Of a DNA stretch of 40,839 bases, positions 31,640 to 40,300 are shown piece by piece. The stretch is from assembly GCA_000433675.1 (NCBI GenBank), contig FR893550.1:1-40839 (forward strand). Reading direction: 5' to 3'. Under the pieces are notes generated by a model that had not been told where the DNA came from, made no database searches, and was given only the letters and a program-made list of their open reading frames with translations. The DNA comes from Clostridium sp. CAG:433 (GTDB taxonomy: Bacteria; Bacillota_I; Bacilli_A; RF39; UBA660). The translations under genes were made by a program, and so were the position numbers. Every line of letters starts with the position of its first letter. Position 1 is the first letter of the stretch.

Positions 31640-34096
31640 ATGAAGAATAATGGAAAGATAACAAATAAACTTATTATAATTTTAATAGTAGTAGCATCTA
31701 TATTTGCAATATATATTAAAGCAAATGCTGCAAGTACAGTAGGATCTGCTAGTATTGGTTATACAGTAAATAATAATGCTAATATTGGTGATGAAATAAC
31801 TGCTAAAGTAAATGTTAACAATGTTAATGTAGATTCAAGTAATATTGGTATATGTGGTGTAGGAGGAAACATATCATTTGATAGTGATTATTTAGAATTT
31901 ATATCCGCAACTGGTATGAGTTCTCCATACGCTGTATCTGTAAATAAAAATAATAATTATAAATTTGCGGGTATTGATTTTACCTTATCAAATGGATTTA
32001 GTTCAGCGACAGATATAATTACATTAAAATTTAAAACATTAAAGACAGGTTCAACAACTTTGTCTTTGGCAAATGTATTATTAAATGACTGTAATAATAA
32101 TAAATTATCAGTAACACCAGTTTCAAAAACAATAACAATTGGAACTCCTGTTATTAAAGATTCTAATAATTATTTATCTGTTTTAAGTATTACAGGATAT
32201 ACAATTAGTCCAGCATTTAATAAAAATACAACTAGTTATAGTTTAACAGTTCCAAATAATGTTTCAAGTGTAACAGTAAATGCTACAAAAGAAAGTGCTA
32301 AAGCGACTCTTACAGGAACAGGGAATAAAAATTTAAGTGTAGGCGCTAATAATATTTCAGTAGTAGTAACTGCAGAAAATGGAAATAAAAGAACATATAC
32401 AATAACTGTAACAAGACAGTCTGCAATTCAAAAATCAAGTGATAACTCCCTAAAAGATTTATCAGTTCCAGGTTATACATTAAGTCCAGCATTTAGTAAA
32501 GATAATTTAGATTATACTTTAAAGGTACCAAATGATGCGACTAAAATAGATGTTAAAGCAATAACAAATAATGAAAAATCAAGCGTTAAAATAGTAGGTA
32601 ATACAGATTTAAAAGTAGGAGAAAATGTAGTAACAGTAGAAGTAACCGCAGAAGATGGAAGTAAAAAAACATATAAAATTACTGTAACAAGAGAGGAAGA
32701 AAAGAAAAATGAGCCTGTTCTTGACTCAGATGCAACATTAAGTAAATTAAATGTAGGTGGTTATACATTAAGCCCAGCATTTAATAAAAATAAGTTCTCT
32801 TATTCTATAACAGTACCAAGTAATGTTGATAACTTAACTGTACAAGCAATTGCATCAAGTAGTAAGGCTAAGGTTACAATAAGCGGTAATAGTAACCTAA
32901 AACCAGGTATGAATTATATTACAGTTACAGTAACCGCAGAAAATGGTAATAAAAATACATATACAGTAAATGTAACTAAAAAGAAAGCAAGTACAAGTAC
33001 AAGTTCTAATTCTGGTACAAAAGAAGAACAAAAAAAATCAAATGAAAATTATCTAGAAAGTTTAGTAATAGGTAATGGTGAAATAAGTCCTAAATTTGAT
33101 AAAAATATGAGTAATTATGAAGTTACAGTACCATATGAAATTAATAAACTTGATTTAACTTATAAAGCATCAGATAAAGCTAAAGTAGAAGTAATGGGTA
33201 ATAAAGATTTAAAAGTAGGAGAAATTACCCCTATAACAATTAAAGTAATCGCAGAAGATGGAAGCGTAAGAATTTATACTTTAAATGTAAAAAGAAGTCC
33301 ACTTAAAAGTAATAATGATTTATCAGATATAAAAATTGATGGTAAAAAATTAGATGATAACTTTGATCCAGATAATTTAAATTATAAGTTAACTGTTGAT
33401 GGAAATACTGATTCACTTGACGTAGAAGCAATTGCTAAAAATCCTAATGCTAAAGTAGAAATAACTGGTAATAAAAACTTAAAAGAAGGTAACAATGTTG
33501 TAATGGTTAGAGTTACAGATGAAAATGGTTTCACAAAAAGTTACCAAATAGATGTTGAAAAGAAAAGTAAGAAAATTTTAGGATTAACTTTAGGACAATT
33601 CTTTGCATTATTATCACTTTTATTACTACTATTAGCAATCATAATAATGCTTATAATATTAATTAAAAGAAAGAATAAACAAAAAGAAGATATTCAAAAA
33701 ATATCAGAAGGAACTAAAATAGAATTTAAACCTGAAATTAATATTGGTTCTAGAAATGGTACAGATGATGATATAGTTTATCCTAATGGAAATATATATC
33801 AAGATAGTAAATTAAGTGCTGAAGTACCAAAACAAATAAGTGAACCAAAAAATGTAATAGATTCTGATTCTATAGATGCAGATTATGAAGAAAAATATGA
33901 TTTATATGATGATGTAGTAACAAAAGATGAATTATATGATGCACTAGAAGAAAGTTTAGAAACTAACAATACAGATAAATTAAAAATGCTTCTTAAACAA
34001 GAAGAAGTAAATAGACTTAAAAAAGAAATAAAAGAAAAACAAGAAAAGTTAAATAAGTCATCAAGATATGATACATTTGACGATGATGATTTTTAA
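31640..34096 (+). CDS. Membrane-anchored cohesin-like protein with five cadherin-like domains and a cytoplasmic tail
   Basis: 818 residues, with AGGAGG six bases before the ATG; it starts 13 bases after the previous stop, so it is the second gene of the operon. A signal peptide (MKNNGKITNKLIIILIVV..., ending KANA) precedes a cohesin-like domain at ~33-175, recognised from GDEITAKVNVNNV, GGNISFDSDYLEFISATG and DIITLKFKTLKTGSTTLSL. Two Cys (in GICGVG and NDCNN) may bridge. Five cadherin-like domains follow (~175-645). A transmembrane helix lies at ~648-675 (GQFFALLSLLLLLLAIIIML), followed by LIKRKNKQK, which fixes the C-terminus inside. The ~143-residue cytoplasmic tail is acidic. It ends in a probable coiled coil (LKMLLKQEEVNRLKKEIKEK) and DTFDDDDF. 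It is the only component of the set with its own membrane anchor, and therefore the likely receptor for the dockerin proteins. Confidence 0.9.
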   Translation: MKNNGKITNKLIIILIVVASIFAIYIKANAASTVGSASIGYTVNNNANIGDEITAKVNVNNVNVDSSNIGICGVGGNISFDSDYLEFISATGMSSPYAVSVNKNNNYKFAGIDFTLSNGFSSATDIITLKFKTLKTGSTTLSLANVLLNDCNNNKLSVTPVSKTITIGTPVIKDSNNYLSVLSITGYTISPAFNKNTTSYSLTVPNNVSSVTVNATKESAKATLTGTGNKNLSVGANNISVVVTAENGNKRTYTITVTRQSAIQKSSDNSLKDLSVPGYTLSPAFSKDNLDYTLKVPNDATKIDVKAITNNEKSSVKIVGNTDLKVGENVVTVEVTAEDGSKKTYKITVTREEEKKNEPVLDSDATLSKLNVGGYTLSPAFNKNKFSYSITVPSNVDNLTVQAIASSSKAKVTISGNSNLKPGMNYITVTVTAENGNKNTYTVNVTKKKASTSTSSNSGTKEEQKKSNENYLESLVIGNGEISPKFDKNMSNYEVTVPYEINKLDLTYKASDKAKVEVMGNKDLKVGEITPITIKVIAEDGSVRIYTLNVKRSPLKSNNDLSDIKIDGKKLDDNFDPDNLNYKLTVDGNTDSLDVEAIAKNPNAKVEITGNKNLKEGNNVVMVRVTDENGFTKSYQIDVEKKSKKILGLTLGQFFALLSLLLLLLAIIIMLIILIKRKNKQKEDIQKISEGTKIEFKPEINIGSRNGTDDDIVYPNGNIYQDSKLSAEVPKQISEPKNVIDSDSIDADYEEKYDLYDDVVTKDELYDALEESLETNNTDKLKMLLKQEEVNRLKKEIKEKQEKLNKSSRYDTFDDDDF

Positions 34097-34112
34097 TAAA
34101 AAAATAAACAAT

Positions 34113-34140
34113 TAAAAGTGAACTTTTTAGTTCCTTTTTT
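34113..34140 (+). terminator. Probable terminator of the cohesin/dockerin operon
   Basis: AAAAGTGAAC, loop TTTTTA, GTTCCTTTTTT. The stem is imperfect (a T-C mismatch and a G-T pair outside a 4-bp core) but is followed by a T run. Confidence 0.55.
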
Positions 34141-34234
34141 TATGCATTTTATTTGAATTAATAGTATAATACTCCAACCCATTACATACTTTAAATTTAT
34201 TGGTACATATTAATGATATATGTATGGTTTTTGT

Positions 34235-34264
34235 TTGACAAACACTCTGGGGAGGGGGTATAAT
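34235..34264 (+). promoter_or_regulatory. Strong promoter with a G-rich spacer and an overlapping palindrome
   Basis: A perfect TTGACA (34235-34240) and perfect TATAAT (34259-34264) are separated by 18 bases. The spacer ends in GGGG-A-GGGGG, very unusual in this AT-rich DNA. The -35 box lies inside the palindrome GTTTG-A-CAAAC (34233-34243), a possible operator. A second TATAAT preceded by TGa lies at 34273-34278 without a good -35. Confidence 0.75.
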
Positions 34265-34309
34265 ATATATGATATAATAGAAAGAATGTTGAATGGGAGT
34301 CGTATTAAA

Positions 34310-37300
34310 ATGAAGAAATTTTTTCAAGGTAAAATAAAATTTTTAATAATGATTGCATTTTTATTTTTGTTTTTTTTTAATACGGTAGCATACTCAGGAC
34401 TTGCTAGTAAACTAGCAATAACATCTGAAGCAATGTTCAGAGCTTCCGCAGACATAAGAGTAACAGGAATAAAATTAGAATCTGCAAGTAATGGTGCTGT
34501 AGAAAATTATTCACCAAAGTACAATGTTGATAATACAACTACAGGTTTTACACTTCCAAATGCAAATTCATCAATAACATATAGAGTAACAGTAACAAAT
34601 TATGGTGATAGAAATCAAACAATATATTCTTTCATAAAACAAAGTATAAATAAAGATGGAATAAATGTAACAGTAACAGGTTATAAAGAAAAAGATATAA
34701 TAAAATTTAATACAAGCGTAGAATTTTTAATAACAATAACTGCTACAACTCCAGATACAAACCCAATCAATTTAATAGAACAATATGAATTTAGAAAAGT
34801 ATATACTGTGGAATATCAAAATACAGATGGAACACAAGTTTTAGAACCACAATATAAATATGAAAAAGAAAGTTTAAAATTAAGGGAAGATGTTTTAACT
34901 AAAACAGATTATGATTTTAAAGGATGGACATGTTCACTAGGCGATTATGCTGCTGGAAGTGAATATACATTAGATCAAGATATTATTTTATATCCTAAAT
35001 TTGAAAAGAAAAAAGGGAAATTAGATTTAAATTATAATATAGATGGAACATGGTATTATTCAGGATATAATAATAAAATACAAACAGGAATAAAAGTTGC
35101 AGGATCAGATAAAGGATATTTAAATGATTTTGGTGGAACATATGAATATGGAACAAGTTATGAAATATATGGATTTAAAATAGATGGAGTAGAAATACCA
35201 TATTCGAAGAAATACACAGTGGATGGAACAAACCATTTAAATGTGTACTTCAATACAATTAATTTCACAGTTAATGATGAGAATTTAGGAAGTATAACAC
35301 CAACACAATTAATAGTAATACCAGGGACAACATTTACTGTATCTAGTAATGTAATAACATTATCAGATGGAAGAATAGCAACCGCAAGTACAAAAGATGT
35401 AACAGGATACAAAACAAAATTCTCAAGTTATACAATAACACCAAATAGTACAACAATAAATGCAAAAACAACAGCACAAGCAAATTTCACAAAAGAGGCA
35501 GAAAAATATACAATAACCCTTGATAACAAAAGTGCAACAACAGCTGGGACAACAGCTATTTATGAAAAGTATAATACAGGAATATATTTAGATGGTGCAT
35601 TAACTAAAGCAATGACAACAAGTACAAATGCAATAACAAAGCCAAGTAAAACAGGATATACATTTAAAGGATATTATACAAAAGAAAATGGTCAAGGAGA
35701 CCAAATAATAAATGAAAATGGATATATAACAGAAAATATAACAAATACAACATATACAGCAAATGCCACAGTATACGCATATTATACTATTAATACATAT
35801 ACAATAACATATAATTTGAATGGTGGAACAGTTTCTACTGCAAATCCAACAAGCTATAATATAATGTCGTCATTTACTTTAAACAATCCTAATAGAGTTG
35901 GCTATACATTTAATGGATGGACAGGCAGTAATGATGCTAGTAGTGGATTAAATTATACATCTTCGAGTCCATATACTGCAAAGCAAAGGGATCATATATT
36001 AGGTAATGATTTTTCTCTCGCTGAGGGTTCTACATATAGAGTTTTCGTTACAGGAAAGCGTGTGTCAGGTACATTAAATTTACAAGGAGGAATTTGGTAT
36101 ACTGAACATTCTACCGGTAATGGCTTTGATGGTTATAGCGGTGCTTTTAAGAAAAGTGAAGATTTAGAAAATGGATATGCAAAATATTATAAAGATATAT
36201 CCATATCTACAGGATATACAAAGGGAAGATTTTATATACAATTAGAGCAAGCAACAAGTGGTGGTACGACATCATGGAGTTTATATGATATGCATGTTAT
36301 AAAGGTTAGTAATTCGGTAAGTATACCAACAGGAAGTACAGGTAATAAAGCATATGCTGCTAATTGGGCACCAAATACAAATACCGCATATAAAGTTAAT
36401 CATTATGTACAAGATATAAATACAAGTACATATACACTTAATAGTACTGATTCAAAAACTGGTACAACAGGAGCGTCTTTAACATTATCAGACTTAAAAA
36501 AAGAAATTTCAGGATTTACATATTCTAAAGGACAAGTTGATGGAGCAGATGCATTAACAACAACAATATTAGCAAATGGAAGTAGAGTAATAAATTTATA
36601 TTATACAAGAAATAGTTATACAGTAACATATGATGCAACAACAAATGGAGGAAGTACGGCTACACAAACTTCGAGTGTACTATATGGTGGGAAAGCAGAT
36701 TTAACAAAAAAAGCTGAAAAATCAGGTTATGAATTTATAGGATGGAATACAAATAAAGATGCAACAAGTGCACTTACAAGTTATGAACCAGTAACTGGCA
36801 ATGTAACGTTATATGCAATATATAGTAAAACATTAACAGCAACATTTAATTACTATAATTCTAAATCGGAAACAAAATCAGTAACAATATATAATAATGC
36901 GACAAGTGGAAGTATAACATCACCATCTGCATTAGGAACACCAAGCGGATATACATTTAGACATTATAGTACAAGTAATGCAGCAAATGCATCTAAAACA
37001 ATTGATGCAAATTCGGCAGTAGTATTAACAAGCAATCAAACGTATTATGCGTCATATCAAAAAACAGTAACATTAAATTTCTATTATCATAGTGGAACAG
37101 ATACATATGCTAATACACAAACTAGTACAACAGCAACCGGCGTTCAATATTTAGGATACAATAATGCTATAGTAAATTCTACAGTAAGTATTCCAAGTGC
37201 TGTTACAGGAAGTACTGGATATTACGGCACGTCATATAAAGGTGTAACAGCGGCAAATTCAACAACACCAATAAGTGTAAATACGGGAACAACAAATTAT

Positions 37301-40300
37301 TATGCTTATTATCAAGTAGGAATAACATATTATTACTATAATGGAAGCACACATACATCAATGCCAAGTGAAAGTGATAAGACACAGCCAATAAGAACAG
37401 CATATTCAAATGGAACAAATTATGTTACAAGTGTTAATATAACACCAACACCAAGTGCATATGATGAAGCATCATTTAAGGGTTGGTCATATACAAATGA
37501 TTCAGTAAATGATAGAAATCCAGCATATACTGCAATGACATCACTATATGCATATTATCAAAAGACAGTTACTGCAACATTTAATTATTATGATGGAAGT
37601 AAAGCAGCAAGTGCAACCGCAGGAAATACAAGAACATATATTTCTAAGTCTGGTGGAGTAAATACAATTAATACAAATATAACAATACCAGATGCAGCAA
37701 AAGCAAATAGAGGATCATATACATATAGAGGAGTAAGTACAGGAAATACTGCAAATGCAAGTGTAGTAACACCAACAACAGCAAATACAACATATTACTC
37801 ATCATATACATATGCAATAACAGCGACATTTAAAGCAAATGGAGGAACAGGAACGGCGCCATCAGCAGTCGTAGGAACAGGATATATGAATTATTCTGGA
37901 ACAAAAATTGGAATAAGCGTAACAATGCCAAGTAATACATTTGCAAGAAATGGTTATACATTTGGTGGATGGAATGATACAGTAGCCAATAAAACATATG
38001 CTGCAGGAACAAGTACTACAATAGATAGTTCAAGAGACTTTAATGCAACATGGAATGTTGTAACATATACAATTAAATATAATTTAAATGGAGGAACGGT
38101 TTCCACAGCAAATCCAACAAGTTATAAAATAACAGATGCGGATATAACATTAAATAATCCAACAAAACCAGGATATACATTTACAGGATGGACAGGAACA
38201 GGATTAAGCGAAGCAAGTACAACAGTAACAATAAAATCAGGTAGTTATGGTAATCGTGAATATACAGCAAACTATTCAATTAATCAATATTATTATGATG
38301 TTAATCCAGATTCAGGTATAAAATCATTTGATATAACAATAGATGGAAAAACAAGTAAAGAATTAAAAGATTATAATCAAAAACATAATTATGGAACAGA
38401 GGCAACAATAACAAATGTAGTAGCAAAAACAGGTTATATATATACAGGTTATAAAGTTACTGGAAGTATGACAACATTAACTGGAAGTACTAATTCAAAT
38501 ATAAAAACAAAATTAGGAGCAGGTAATGGTGCGATTGGATTAACAAGTACAGCAAATGCATTAACATTTGATGCACAAACTCTTGCTTCTATAAAATATA
38601 GTACAACACCACAAGCACTAGTATTTAAAGGCGCAGATAATGGAACAGGAAGTTATAGTTATGCAATAACAGCAGGGAATACAAATAGTTATTTCACTAT
38701 AAATGGAACAACAATAACAACGAGTGATACAGCAGTACCACCAGTAGGAACATATAAATTAACAATACAAGCAACAGATAATACAAGTAAAGTAACAGCA
38801 ACAGCAGAAATAACTATAGTAATAGAAGAAGCAAGTTCAATAAATCCAACATTAACAGCATACTCAGGAACATATGATGGACAACCACATACAATCGGAG
38901 TAACAGGTGGAAGTGGTGGAACAATACATTATAGTACAGATAATAAAACATGGAGTACAACAAAACCAGCAAGAACAGATGTAGGAACAACAACAATATA
39001 TGTAAAAGTAGTAGGAGATAGAAATCATACAGATACAAGTCCTATACCATCAACAATAACAATAAAACCAGCAACAATAACATATACAGCAAGTTCATAT
39101 GAAGGATTCTATGATGGAAATGGACATACAATAAGTGTAAGTGTAACAAAACCAACAAGTGGTGCAACAATAACATATTCAACAAGTGCAAATGGAACAT
39201 ATAGTGCAACAAAACCAAGTTATACAGCAGCAGGGACATATACAATTTATTTTAAAATAGAAGCAGCTAATTACACTACAAAAACAGATAGTAGAACAGT
39301 AAAAATAAATACAACAAATCTAAGTGGAAGTGTAACAATAACAGGAACAAATACATGGGGACAAACATTAACAGCAAATGTAACAAATACAAATAGTGCG
39401 ACACTTTCATATCAATGGTATTCAACAACAAGTACAACAGCAACAGGAGGAACAGCAATCGCTGATGCCACAGAAAATACATATAAAATAGATAAATCAT
39501 TAGTAGGTAAATATATTTATGTAGTAGTAACAGCAAGTAAAACAAACTATAATAAAACAACATGGAGTGATATAACAGATACAACGAATAAAACAGCAAC
39601 AGTAGCAAAACAAGCATTAAGTGTAACAGCAAATGCAGCAACAGCATCATATGATGGAAAAGAACATAATGCAACAGTAAAAGTAAATAGTGCATCATGG
39701 GATGGAAAAACAATAGTATCAGGAACAAGTACAAGTTATGGAAGTACAGTAACAAGTGCTGGTGTAACAGGAACAACATATAATTTATTACCATCAAGAA
39801 CAGCAAAAGGAACAACAAGTATAAGTTATAAAATAACAGGTGGAAGTTATTATAATGATTTTACAGGAACATCGAGTGTTGCAATTAATCCAGCAGGTTT
39901 ATCAGGAAGTGTAAAGATAACAGGAACAAATACATGGGGAAATACATTAACAGCAAGTGTAACAAATACAAATAGTGCGACACTTTCATATCAATGGTAT
40001 TCAACAACAAGTACGACAGCAACAGGTGGAACAGCAATATCAGGCGCAACAAAAAATACATATGAAATAGACAAATCATTAGTAGGTAAATATATTTATG
40101 TAGTGGTAACAGCAAGTAAAGCAAATTATGATAATGCAACATGGAATGATATAACAGATACTGCAACAAATAGTACTGGACCTGTAGCAAAGAAATCAGC
40201 AACAATAAGTTTTGCGTCATCATCTGTAACAATAAATTATGGAGAAAGTGCAAAAAATACATTAACAAACACAGGAGATGGAACAGTAAGTTATACATCA

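Noticed and set aside
4345..34096. CRISPR-like or satellite repeats
   Set aside because: All repeats are in-frame protein domains of varying sequence; no short identical repeats with unique spacers.
4345..34096. Sortase (LPXTG) anchoring of the giant proteins
   Set aside because: No LPXTG-like motif followed by a hydrophobic segment and positive tail at either C-terminus; both end in dockerins.
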